From positions 620,001 through 684,000 of the forward strand of contig NZ_JAWMTI010000001.1 of NCBI RefSeq assembly GCF_036959255.1: 64,000 nt of DNA, in the 5' to 3' direction. Under the pieces are notes generated by a model. The model had not been told where the DNA came from and did not search any database. It saw nothing but the letters and a program-made list of their open reading frames with translations. Below are positions 36,092 to 44,484 of the stretch, piece after piece; the stretch's first letter is position 1; every line of letters begins with the position of its first letter. A program made the translations under genes and the position numbers. The stretch comes from Olivibacter sp036959255. GTDB taxonomy: Bacteria > Bacteroidota > Bacteroidia > Sphingobacteriales > Sphingobacteriaceae.

Positions 36092-36193
36092 TTATTCGGC
36101 TGGCTTTATTACTAAAACGAATTTTCGGCGCTGAGCAGCTCTATTTAAAAGAAATTCTTTCTTCAAATACACGAATACAACACTAACTTTCAT
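36092..36193 (-). CDS. candidate leader peptide upstream of SusC5
   Basis: ATG at 36193 opens a 33-codon frame with N-terminal MKVSVVFVYLKKEFLLNR and C-terminal FVLVIKPAE, TAA at 36092-36094, 95 bp before the SusC5 ATG. By eye it aligns with the SusC3 leader frame (V-Y-L-V-I-K-K ... N-R ... FVLVIKPGE) and shares the ending of the SusC4 leader frame. Because the surrounding DNA is extremely A/T-rich, an open frame with a conserved C-terminus stands out. Function unknown. It is basic and partly hydrophobic, and might act in cis as a translated leader. Confidence 0.45.
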   Translation of the reverse strand: MKVSVVFVYLKKEFLLNRAAQRRKFVLVIKPAE

Positions 36194-36288
36194 AAAAAAT
36201 ATTCAAAACATCGAAATCACCCGTCACAAAAGATAGCTATTTATTAAAAATCATTATATAAAATTAAAATTTATCAACAAAAAAAACA

Positions 36289-36318
36289 CAAATAACGATA
36301 TTATCCAAAAAAAATCAA
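36289..36318 (-). promoter_or_regulatory. weak promoter candidate of SusC/D pair 5
   Basis: Minus strand TTG (revcomp of 36316-36318), 19-bp spacer, GTTATTTG (revcomp of 36289-36296). The geometry is that of the other four pairs but the -7 element is poor. The flanking stretch 36200-36640 is A-rich on the plus strand with no gene recognised. Confidence 0.3.
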
Positions 36319-36669
36319 AAATTGTTACAAATACATCAAACAAAATTCACAAAAACACAAAATAAAAAGATAATTTACCCAATAAAACATCTATAAAACA
36401 TAGAAAAAATAAAAACAAATCAAACAGACATGATACTTTACCTGAAAAAAAATAAAAAAAATGCAAAATGCTTTAAAGAACCTTAAAACATATAGTAAGA
36501 AACTAAAAATACGTTGCTTTTCTGTAAAAAGTATCATTCATTCGGAAGAATGAAGACTATTTTCGCTATTTTTTAAAAATGGCTAACACAAACAACCTAG
36601 CGTTGTCAAAGCGTACATCTGTTTACCTTAAAAGCTAAATTTCTATACGTTATAATTGGTTCTTAGATG

Positions 36670-36700
36670 TTGAAACAACTAGTTGGGCTTTTTGTTTCAA
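36670..36700. terminator. inverted repeat after dapF
   Basis: TTGAAACAA (36670-36678) pairs with TTGTTTCAA (36692-36700). A 10-bp palindrome, CAACTAGTTG, lies within. It sits 28 bp after the dapF stop. T-rich sequence follows on the minus strand only weakly, so the terminator function is tentative. Confidence 0.4.
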
Positions 36701-36727
36701 AAAATTGCAAAAATCTCCGATTCGCTG

Positions 36728-37507
36728 CTAAGGCAACAATCCTTCGAATACTAATTTAGCGGGACCTTCCAAATAAATATCTTTAAATACACCATTTCCC
36801 AGATAAGTAAAACGAATATTGAGATCACCCCCCATGGCTTTAATTGGTGTATTATATGTTCCTAAACGATTATGATGCCAGGCCATTGCCAGTGCCACAG
36901 CAGTTACGCCCGTTCCGCATGCGAGGGTTTCATCCTCCACCCCTCTTTCATATGTGCGGACCTGGTATCCTTCTTCCAGCGCTTCTACAAAATTCACATT
37001 AATACCCGATTGCTTATAGGTATTATTGTATCGGATTGCTGCGCCATGCTTAAAAACATCTAAATTTTTTAAGTCTTTAACCTCTTGTACATAATGAGGA
37101 GACCCGGTATTTAAAACAAAGTCGTTTCCATCTTTTTCAATATGCTCCACATCGATCATCTTTAAACTTACCCAATCAGCAGCTTCGTTTATAGTCGCTT
37201 CATGCTCGCCGTCGACCGCCAAGAATTTGGTCGACTTTTCAATAATACCCAAATGTTTTGCAAAAGATACAATGCAACGTCCACCATTACCGCACATACT
37301 ACTAGGGTTGCCGTCTGCATTATAATAGACCATCTCAAAATCATACCCGACCCGCTGCTGAAGAAGCATAAGTCCGTCAGCACCAATACCAAAACGCCGA
37401 TCACAAAGCTGTGCCACTAGGGTGGTGTCATTTGCATCAAATTGTTGGTTGCGATTGTCTATTAAAACAAAATCGTTGCCTGCTCCCTGGTATTTGAAAA
37501 ATTTCAC
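36728..37507 (-). CDS. dapF: diaminopimelate epimerase
   Basis: 259 residues, normal length. It interconverts LL- and meso-diaminopimelate in lysine and peptidoglycan synthesis (cytoplasm). The two catalytic cysteines are present: Cys72 in MCGNGGRC and Cys197 in ACGTGVTAVA. The N-terminal FFKYQGAGNDFVLID is the family signature. The start codon is GTG (37505-37507); the next Met lies within the domain. It is monocistronic, with a consensus promoter immediately upstream and an inverted repeat downstream. Nothing unusual in the protein. Confidence 0.97.
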   Translation of the reverse strand: MKFFKYQGAGNDFVLIDNRNQQFDANDTTLVAQLCDRRFGIGADGLMLLQQRVGYDFEMVYYNADGNPSSMCGNGGRCIVSFAKHLGIIEKSTKFLAVDGEHEATINEAADWVSLKMIDVEHIEKDGNDFVLNTGSPHYVQEVKDLKNLDVFKHGAAIRYNNTYKQSGINVNFVEALEEGYQVRTYERGVEDETLACGTGVTAVALAMAWHHNRLGTYNTPIKAMGGDLNIRFTYLGNGVFKDIYLEGPAKLVFEGLLP

Positions 37508-37537
37508 TTCGATGGTTTTTGTTACTTTTTAAAGCAT

Positions 37538-37568
37538 CAAACTTAGGGAAAAAGGAGGTATATATCAA
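37538..37568 (-). promoter_or_regulatory. promoter of dapF
   Basis: Minus strand TTG (revcomp of 37566-37568), 20-bp spacer, TAAGTTTG (revcomp of 37538-37545). It has the same TTG and -7 octamer as the LytTR promoter. The rest of 37569-38027 contains no gene I can support. Confidence 0.6.
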
Positions 37569-38027
37569 GTAATGTGATTTAAGCCGCTCCGACACGCTGG
37601 CCTACCCTTCGCTTATTCGCATGATTTTTCCCCAGGGCTATCCTAAATCTTTTTAACGCTCAATATCATAAGACCGTTGTGCCCTGCACTATACATATCA
37701 GCACTGCCATTCCGAAGTACTTAATGGCCTAGTCTATTGGTGGCAACAACCGGCAGTCAAAGATGTCCTTCATAATTATTAAACGAAGCGTACGGTAATC
37801 AGTGAATCGATGAACCAAGGGCATGGCCATTGTGCTAAAGGGGGCTCCGATTCACGGATGGACGTCTGACCACAGGTTGCAACAGAATAGACAAGCCAAA
37901 CACCTTGTCCTGCTTGGATACTCCGCATGGAATGTATACTCCCCTAAACAAACCTTAATTCCTATTACCTGTTATAGAACGGGGAAGCACTTAAAACTTT
38001 AAATAAAAGCCTTCTCAAAAATGCGCT

Positions 38028-39041
38028 ATGCTTACGTTTAACGACAAAGGAATTTATTGTGCTCAAGCGGCTGCTTATATCGACCCATGGGCGCCGGTTG
38101 AAAGGGCAATTATAACGCATGCTCATGCAGATCATGCACGTTTCGGCAGCAAGCACTACCTTTGCCATCGCGACAGCGTAACGCTTTTAAAGTTGAGACT
38201 AGGGCCTGAAATATCTATCCAGTGCTTAAACTACGGCGAAGAAATCGATTTAAATGGTGTTAAAATTTCTTTGCACCCAGCTGGTCATATTATTGGCTCG
38301 GCGCAGATACGTCTTTGTTATAAAGGACAGGTCTGGGTGGTTTCGGGAGATTATAAGCTGGAAAACGATGGTATTTCCACTCCCTTTGAACCGGTAAAAT
38401 GTCATCATTTCGTATCAGAATCGACCTTTGGTTTACCAATTTACCGCTTTCCCGACCTCCATGACGTGGAAAGCGATATGCTCAGCTGGATCGACAATAA
38501 TAAAAAAAACAATATCAACTCTCTCCTAGTCGGATATTCATTGGGCAAAGCACAACGCATGATCGAAATCGCAGGAAAAGCCGATTTACCTATTTACGCA
38601 CACGGTGCTATTGTGAATATTCAGCAACAATTGATTGAAGATGGATACCGATTGCAGAAGGTAAGCTATGCTTCTGCTGATCTAAAAAAAATCCCAAACC
38701 CTTATATAGTGGTGATGCCTCCGAGTGCGCTACACTCCTCCTGGATGAAGAAGTTCACGCCTTACGAAGTGGCTTACTGTAGTGGCTGGATGCAATTAAG
38801 AGGAGCCAGAAGGCGACGGAATGTCAACCGCGGCTTTGTCCTATCCGATCACGCGGATTGGGTACAGCTGAATTTGGCTATAACAGCTACCGAGGCAGAA
38901 AACATTTATGTAACGCATGGCTATAAATCTATCTATGCAAAGTGGCTGCGCGAGCAATATGGCTTAAATGCCGTTGAGGTAGATACCTTGTACGAAGACG
39001 ATCTTTTAATGCAGGAGGATAAGGATGACAGCATTCAATGA
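38028..39041 (+). CDS. ligase-associated DNA exonuclease (metallo-beta-lactamase/beta-CASP fold)
   Basis: 337 residues. The metal-binding HAHADH motif lies near residue 27 (THAHADHARFGS), with further conserved blocks HPAGHIIGSAQI and VVSGDYKLENDG, and a C-terminal VLSDHADW. This is the exonuclease of the bacterial ligase/Lhr/exonuclease/PdeM repair cluster, related to Artemis/SNM1 and CPSF nucleases. It should process DNA ends before sealing. The gene is first in a four-gene operon, and its stop overlaps the ligase start by 17 bp. The 459 bp between the dapF promoter and this gene show no recognised feature. Confidence 0.93.
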   Translation: MLTFNDKGIYCAQAAAYIDPWAPVERAIITHAHADHARFGSKHYLCHRDSVTLLKLRLGPEISIQCLNYGEEIDLNGVKISLHPAGHIIGSAQIRLCYKGQVWVVSGDYKLENDGISTPFEPVKCHHFVSESTFGLPIYRFPDLHDVESDMLSWIDNNKKNNINSLLVGYSLGKAQRMIEIAGKADLPIYAHGAIVNIQQQLIEDGYRLQKVSYASADLKKIPNPYIVVMPPSALHSSWMKKFTPYEVAYCSGWMQLRGARRRRNVNRGFVLSDHADWVQLNLAITATEAENIYVTHGYKSIYAKWLREQYGLNAVEVDTLYEDDLLMQEDKDDSIQ

Positions 39042-40611
39042 GTTATTTGAAGAAATAGATCGAACAACTTCAACCAATGCAAAAATAGAAGCTTTGGTCC
39101 GCTATTTTCAATCAGCTGACGACGGAGATCTATTATGGTGTATATACTTATTAATGGGTAAGTCAACGGGGCGCTTTGTTAAAACTGCGGTGCTTCGGCA
39201 AACAACCGTTCAATTATCACAACTCCCTGCCTGGCTTTTTGAGGAATCGTATCATGTTGTTGGTGACTTGGCCGAGACCATTTCTTTATGTCTACCATCG
39301 CCGCTTGAGCCAAAGGCAAACACCTTAACGGAAACCATGATTTTCCTGAACGACTTAAAAAATAGTTCAGATGAGGATGCCGTTATGGCCCTTTCTAAGA
39401 GATGGATGCACATTCCAAGCAATCAACGCTTTGTTTTTAATAAATTAATTACGGGAAACTTCAGGATGGGGGTATCGAAACAATTGGTGATTAAAGCCTT
39501 AGCGGTAACTTTTAATAAACCTGAAAGTGAAATGGCGCATCGACTAATGGGTAACTGGCATCCCTCCAACACGCAAATTCAACAGCTTCTCTTGACATCG
39601 CTGCCAAAACACGAACGCAGTTTTGAACCTTATCCCTTTTATTTGGCCTATCAATTGGATAAAAAACCGGAAGACTTGGGTGAGGTCGATGAATGGATTA
39701 TCGAACGGAAGTATGACGGCATTCGAGGACAGATTATTGTTCGCAACAAAGGCCTGTATATATGGAGTCGTGGGGAAGACTTATTGACGGATAAATTTCC
39801 GGAATTTCATGTTTTGGCCGATTTACTACCGAACGGCACAGTGATAGATGGTGAGATACTTCCATTTAAAGATAATGAAGTACTTCCCTTTTCGGTGATG
39901 CAAACCAGAATCGGCCGTAAGCAATTAAGCAAGAAAATACTTGCCGACGCACCCCTTGTAATGATCTGTTATGATTTATTGGAGTTTGAAGGTGAAGACA
40001 TTCGGGATCAACCTTTAGAAAAACGACGCGGACTATTAGTCTCTTTGTTAGCGAGACTTCCCGCTGATGCTCCGCTGTTAATTTCCGCAGCACTTCCTTG
40101 CGCTACTTGGCAGGAAGTGGCTCATATTCGTGAAAAGGCTAGATTACATCAATGCGAAGGGGTAATGCTTAAAAAAAGGGACAGCATCTACGAGACCGGA
40201 CGGCGCAGAGGCAATTGGTGGAAATGGAAGGTTGATCCTTATACCATCGATGGTGTTTTAATATACGGACAAAGAGGCCATGGGCGGCGAGCCAATTTAT
40301 ATACCGATTATACATTTGCGGTATGGGACGGGGAAGAATTAGTACCCTTTGCTAAGGCTTATTCCGGGTTAACTGACAGAGAGATTGGGGAAGTGGATGC
40401 CTGGATAAAACGACATACCATTGATAAATTTGGTCCCGTAAGGAGTGTAACGCCTACACTGGTTTTTGAGCTGGCCTTTGAGGGGATAAACCCCTCCCCC
40501 CGCCACAAATCAGGTATAGCATTGCGTTTTCCACGAATTGTTCGCTGGCGAAAAGATAAAAGCGCTAAAGACGCAAATACAAAAGCTGATTTATTAGCTT
40601 TGCTGAAGTAA
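39025..40611 (+). CDS. ATP-dependent DNA ligase (Lhr/PdeM-associated type)
   Basis: 528 residues. An N-terminal helical DNA-binding domain (~1-190) is followed by the adenylation domain, with active-site Lys229 in ERKYDGIR, then DGEI, ICYDLLE and EGVMLKK, and an OB-fold domain including WWKWK. It seals nicks using ATP and probably works in DNA repair with its operon partners; replication would use a separate NAD-dependent LigA not in this window. An unusually good Shine-Dalgarno sequence for Bacteroidota (AGGAGG at 39013-39018) precedes the ATG, inside the end of the exonuclease gene. Confidence 0.95.
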   Translation: MTAFNELFEEIDRTTSTNAKIEALVRYFQSADDGDLLWCIYLLMGKSTGRFVKTAVLRQTTVQLSQLPAWLFEESYHVVGDLAETISLCLPSPLEPKANTLTETMIFLNDLKNSSDEDAVMALSKRWMHIPSNQRFVFNKLITGNFRMGVSKQLVIKALAVTFNKPESEMAHRLMGNWHPSNTQIQQLLLTSLPKHERSFEPYPFYLAYQLDKKPEDLGEVDEWIIERKYDGIRGQIIVRNKGLYIWSRGEDLLTDKFPEFHVLADLLPNGTVIDGEILPFKDNEVLPFSVMQTRIGRKQLSKKILADAPLVMICYDLLEFEGEDIRDQPLEKRRGLLVSLLARLPADAPLLISAALPCATWQEVAHIREKARLHQCEGVMLKKRDSIYETGRRRGNWWKWKVDPYTIDGVLIYGQRGHGRRANLYTDYTFAVWDGEELVPFAKAYSGLTDREIGEVDAWIKRHTIDKFGPVRSVTPTLVFELAFEGINPSPRHKSGIALRFPRIVRWRKDKSAKDANTKADLLALLK

Positions 40612-40696
40612 CAGAAAGCTTAAAACGGAAAGCATTATCTAAGGAAATAGTATTTTACAACTAACAACTATTAACGAGTAGCCAATAACCAACAAA

Positions 40697-43111
40697 ATGC
40701 TAGCCGAAAATTGGTTTAAACATAAACAATGGTCTCCACACCGGTTCCAACAGGAAACTTGGCAGGCAATCATTCAGGGTAGTTCAGGATTGTTGAACGC
40801 CCCTACCGGTTATGGCAAAACCTACGCCATGTGGTTTGGAATTTTGGAACGGTTACTAGCCTTTCGAGCAAATCGAAAGAACGTGTCACGTGGAACATAT
40901 TGCCTATGGATTACACCCCTGCGATCCTTATCACAGGAAATGGTATTGGCACTCAACCGTGTAAATGATGATTTAGATCTCAAGCTTGATATAGCCCTAC
41001 GCACTGGCGACACCTCAATAAAAGAAAGGCAACGACAAAGCAAAGAACACCCTGATGTACTGATCACCACACCGGAGAGTATTCATCTTATGCTGGCACA
41101 AAAGGGTTATGCATTGCGATTAAAAAACATCCAATTTGTAGTGGTAGATGAATGGCATGAACTGTTGGGTAGCAAAAGAGGTGTTCTCACCGAACTCGGA
41201 CTATCTAAACTGAAACACCTCAATCCACAATTACAAATCTGGGGTATTTCTGCCACTATTGGAAATCTGGAAGAAGCAAAACAAATTCTTCTGGGAAAAC
41301 AAGAGGGTGTAATTATTAAGGCAAATCTGCCAAAAGAAACACAAATAACGACTGTCTTACCGGACGTGTTGGAAAAATTCCCATGGGGTGGACATCTTGG
41401 GATTCATCTTGCCGTCAAAGTACTTGAAATCGTCAATAAGAGCGGCACAACGTTAATTTTTACGAACACACGGTCGCAAGCCGAAATTTGGTACCAAGAA
41501 TTGCTACGCCTCCAACCTGATCTTGCGGGTATTCTGGCACTCCACCACGGTTCGTTAAGCGAAGAGATCAGACAGTGGGTAGAACAAGCCCTCCATACAG
41601 GCACCTTAAAGGCAGTCGTATGCACAAGTAGCCTGGATCTTGGAGTAGATTTTCGGCCGGTCGATACGGTTATTCAAATAGGGTCCGCCAAGGGGATTGC
41701 GCGTTTCCTGCAACGTGCTGGTCGAAGTGGGCATCAACCAGGGGCCACAAGCAAAATCTACTTTGTACCTACCCACTCGCTTGAAATTATGGAAGGAGCA
41801 GCCCTTCGTTATGCTGAACAACATCAATTAATGGAAAATCGCGTCCCCTATATTCGTTCTTTCGATGTGCTGATTCAATATTTGGTTACGTTGGCCGTAT
41901 CCGACGGCTTCCGACCGGAAGAGATATTCGTAGAGGTTAAGAACACACATTGCTTTGAGTCGATTACGCTCAACGAATTCGCGCAATGTTTATTGATGAT
42001 CACGCAAGGCGGTAAGACCTTGGACGCCTATGATGAATTCCACAAAGTGATCATAGAGGAGGGGGTTTATAAGGTTGTTAGCAAAAAGGTAGCCATGCGC
42101 CATCGCTTAAGCATTGGTGCCATCGTTAGCGATACCATGATGAGCGTCAAATACCTGAGTGGCAAATATATAGGAAGTATCGAAGAGTGGTTTATTTCAC
42201 GCTTAAACACAGGGGATACCTTTTGGTTCGCCGGTAAAAATTTGGAGTTGATTCGGGTAAAGGACCTACAGGCGATTGTTAGGATGTCCAATAGGAAAAA
42301 GGGCTTAGTTCCTTCGTGGATGGGCGGGCGTTTACCGCTCTCTACGCATCTTTCGTTTGCTATTCGTCATGTTTTGGACCAATGGCAAGGTTTAGCGGCG
42401 AAGGAGCCTGAAATTTCTTTTCTCCAACCGCTTTTTCTGGAACAGCAAAAAAGGAGCACCTTACCGAGTAATCAATACTTAGTAGTGGAACAAACAGAAA
42501 CGAAAGAGGGACATCATGTATTCTTTTTTCCATTCGAGGGAAAATTTGTTCATGAAGGTATGGCGGCATTAATTGCGCATCGACTCGGAAAGGTAAAGCC
42601 CTACACCTTCTCCGTTGCGCTGAATGATTATGGCTTTGAGTTATTAAGTGATCAAAAAATCGACATTAAGGAGGCGATTGTAAAGGGTCTTTTTTCTATT
42701 GAAAATCTAAGTGAGGATATACAGCAGAGTGTAAACATGACCGAATTGGCGAGAAAACGTTTTCGGGATATTGCGGGCATCGCAGGCTTGGTTTTCCAGG
42801 GCTTCCCTGGAAAAAAAATCAAAACGAAGCACCTACAGGCAAATTCAGGTTTGTTTTTTAAGGTGTTTGAGGAATATGAAAGCGATAATTTATTGCTGCG
42901 AGAAGCGTATGATGAAGTTTTCGATTTTCAGTTAGACTATAATCGTTTATTGAATGCATTGACCCGCATCGCGAACCAGGAAATCCTTATTAATAGAACG
43001 GATCACCTGACACCATTTGCTTTTCCTATATTTGCGGAATCTTTCCGAGAACGCTTTAGTAATGAGGCCTTGGAAGATCGGTTAAACAAGATTATAGCGC
43101 AATTGGAATGA
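40697..43111 (+). CDS. ligase-associated DEXH-box helicase (Lhr-type)
   Basis: 804 residues, the Lhr-core length. Helicase motifs: Walker A NAPTGYGKTYA (~35-45), motif II VVVDEWHEL, motif III GISATIG, motif VI QRAGRSGHQPG. These are followed by the winged-helix and Lhr-specific beta-rich region. It is a 3'-5' ATP-dependent DNA (or DNA:RNA) helicase that partners the ligase, exonuclease and PdeM nuclease in DNA damage responses. It overlaps pdeM by 4 bp (ATGA), showing tight translational coupling. 85 bp separate it from the ligase gene. Confidence 0.95.
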   Translation: MLAENWFKHKQWSPHRFQQETWQAIIQGSSGLLNAPTGYGKTYAMWFGILERLLAFRANRKNVSRGTYCLWITPLRSLSQEMVLALNRVNDDLDLKLDIALRTGDTSIKERQRQSKEHPDVLITTPESIHLMLAQKGYALRLKNIQFVVVDEWHELLGSKRGVLTELGLSKLKHLNPQLQIWGISATIGNLEEAKQILLGKQEGVIIKANLPKETQITTVLPDVLEKFPWGGHLGIHLAVKVLEIVNKSGTTLIFTNTRSQAEIWYQELLRLQPDLAGILALHHGSLSEEIRQWVEQALHTGTLKAVVCTSSLDLGVDFRPVDTVIQIGSAKGIARFLQRAGRSGHQPGATSKIYFVPTHSLEIMEGAALRYAEQHQLMENRVPYIRSFDVLIQYLVTLAVSDGFRPEEIFVEVKNTHCFESITLNEFAQCLLMITQGGKTLDAYDEFHKVIIEEGVYKVVSKKVAMRHRLSIGAIVSDTMMSVKYLSGKYIGSIEEWFISRLNTGDTFWFAGKNLELIRVKDLQAIVRMSNRKKGLVPSWMGGRLPLSTHLSFAIRHVLDQWQGLAAKEPEISFLQPLFLEQQKRSTLPSNQYLVVEQTETKEGHHVFFFPFEGKFVHEGMAALIAHRLGKVKPYTFSVALNDYGFELLSDQKIDIKEAIVKGLFSIENLSEDIQQSVNMTELARKRFRDIAGIAGLVFQGFPGKKIKTKHLQANSGLFFKVFEEYESDNLLLREAYDEVFDFQLDYNRLLNALTRIANQEILINRTDHLTPFAFPIFAESFRERFSNEALEDRLNKIIAQLE

Positions 43112-43761
43112 GCGATCGACTGGAGCTGCGAATAAAAAATAAAGCGATGTACTTGCTCGCGGAAAGATGTATTTTTTTCCCCGAAAACCAAACCTTGGTG
43201 ATTGCTGATGTCCATCTCGGAAAGGCTGCTCATTTTAGGAAAGCAGGTATTATGATACCACAACAAGCAGGAACGGATCAGGATTTCGGCATGTTGCAAC
43301 ATGTATTGGATAAGTATGATGCTGCACGAATCATTTTTTTGGGCGACTTGTTTCATAGTTCTGAGAATGAAGCTTGGCGTCATTTTGTCGATTTCTCCGA
43401 CCGACACCCGCATACTGAACTTATTCTTATCAAAGGTAATCACGATGTACTTCCCTTAGCATACTACCAGCAAGGTAACCTCACCGTTCATCTGGAAACA
43501 TTACAGGAAGATTTCATCCTTTATTCACACGCTCCTTTACCTGCAGTACCGCCAGGCTTACTGAACATTGCCGGTCATGTACATCCCGCAGCTCGCCTAA
43601 AGGCAAAAGGAAAGCAAACGCTTCGGCTCCCTTGCTTTCATTTAGAAACTTCACTACTTTTATTGCCGGCATTCGGCAGTTTAACAGGAACTTTCGCGCT
43701 ACCGAAGGGAAATGCGCAGCAATTTGTTACTACAGGACGAGCAGTACTTGCCGTTAAGTAA
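43108..43761 (+). CDS. pdeM: ligase-associated DNA damage response endonuclease PdeM
   Basis: 217 residues. Calcineurin-like phosphoesterase motifs in order: ADVHLGKAAHFRKAG (DxH), FLGDLFHS (GD), IKGNHDVL (GNHD), SHAPL and AGHVHPAARL (GHxH). All metal ligands appear present. It is a Mn-dependent nuclease/phosphodiesterase of the Lhr-ligase repair cluster, starts in the ATGA overlap with the helicase gene and is last in the operon. No clear terminator was seen after it. Confidence 0.95.
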   Translation: MSDRLELRIKNKAMYLLAERCIFFPENQTLVIADVHLGKAAHFRKAGIMIPQQAGTDQDFGMLQHVLDKYDAARIIFLGDLFHSSENEAWRHFVDFSDRHPHTELILIKGNHDVLPLAYYQQGNLTVHLETLQEDFILYSHAPLPAVPPGLLNIAGHVHPAARLKAKGKQTLRLPCFHLETSLLLLPAFGSLTGTFALPKGNAQQFVTTGRAVLAVK

Positions 43762-43894
43762 TACAAATTCTTAAAAAATCCGGCTAAAGAAAACCTGCCT
43801 TTGACATGAATATATTTTCATTTGATAAATCCAATCCCCCTATTACCTAATTTTTTTTTCGAAATACAAACAAATTGTTACCTTTAGTTATTTA

Positions 43895-43906
43895 TGCACT
43901 AGTGCA
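43895..43906. promoter_or_regulatory. 12-bp perfect palindrome upstream of small exported protein
   Basis: TGCACTAGTGCA is a perfect palindrome 52 bp before the ATG at 43958, just downstream of a -7-like TACCTTTA (43879-43886). A repressor site at the start of transcription is possible. This is seen only once, so it is not established. Confidence 0.25.
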
Positions 43907-43957
43907 ATGATAAACCCAAGATCAATTGCACATAAAGTTTCACTTAAAAATAATTTT

Positions 43958-44284
43958 ATGAAATCAAAGATCTATGCACTATTAACAGTCTTCATGTTAG
44001 CGTTCACCTTTAGTACACCGTTGGCAGCATTCGCGAATGATAAGCACGCAAAAACAGTAGAAATATCGAAGGAAGAAGCGACGAGGGAAATCAATGCAAT
44101 GAAAAGGCGTGTGGAAGAGATTAAGGCAATGGATAAATCCAGCTTGACGAAGGTAGAACGAAAAGCGCTTCGCAAAGAGCTTCGAGAAATGAATAAAAGA
44201 GCACGCGCACTGGGTAGTGGTGGTGTTTATCTTTCCGTGGGAGCTATTATTATCATTATTTTAGTATTGATATTAATTCTATAA
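43958..44284 (+). CDS. small exported protein with C-terminal membrane anchor, unknown
   Basis: 108 residues from ATG 43958. An upstream in-frame ATG at 43907 would add 17 residues before the signal peptide and is less likely. Signal peptide at about 1-27 (YALLTVFMLAFTFSTPLAAFA), a highly charged helical middle (KEEATREINAMKRRVEEIKAMD, split by Lys/Glu repeats), and a C-terminal hydrophobic segment (VYLSVGAIIIIILVLILIL) with no charged tail. Similar small proteins are common in Bacteroidota, but I know no function. It is monocistronic with a strong terminator. Confidence 0.75.
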   Translation: MKSKIYALLTVFMLAFTFSTPLAAFANDKHAKTVEISKEEATREINAMKRRVEEIKAMDKSSLTKVERKALRKELREMNKRARALGSGGVYLSVGAIIIIILVLILIL

Positions 44285-44291
44285 ACAGAAA

Positions 44292-44319
44292 GCAGGGAAC
44301 AAGTAGTTCCCTGCCTTTA
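44292..44319 (+). terminator. terminator after small exported protein
   Basis: GCAGGGAAC (44292-44300) pairs perfectly with GTTCCCTGC (44306-44314) around AAGTA and is followed by CTTTAT-type T-rich sequence. Confidence 0.85.
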
Positions 44320-44348
44320 TAGTACTATTATCATGCAAACATGATTTC

Positions 44349-44390
44349 CCTACTGAACTATTCAACCATTTTCCTACTGAACTATTCAAC
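44349..44390 (+). repeat. 18-bp direct repeat, two copies, 24-bp period
   Basis: CCTACTGAACTATTCAAC occurs at 44349-44366 and again at 44373-44390, separated by CATTTT. Function unknown. It lies between the terminator and the kinase operon and could be a regulator-binding pair or a chance short duplication. Confidence 0.5.
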
Positions 44391-44484
44391 TCCCCAATCA
44401 TCCTTTCGCTTGTCCTAAAAATTTACTAAACTTGTTTTTATATTAAATAAAACAAACAGCTAACAGCATCGTGCCAACACCGAA

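Noticed and set aside
6600..36600. CRISPR array, tRNA or rRNA genes, phase-variable invertible promoters
   Set aside because: No regular direct repeats with unique spacers, no cloverleaf or rRNA motifs, and no long inverted repeats flanking the promoters were seen.
37779..37928. 49-codon minus-strand ORF between dapF and the exonuclease gene
   Set aside because: ATG-initiated, but the composition (many Pro, Trp, Cys) fits no family, there is no promoter or conserved context, and it is within chance expectation.
43003..43443. 146-codon minus-strand ORF
   Set aside because: Antisense to the end of the Lhr gene and the start of pdeM, both with full motif sets.
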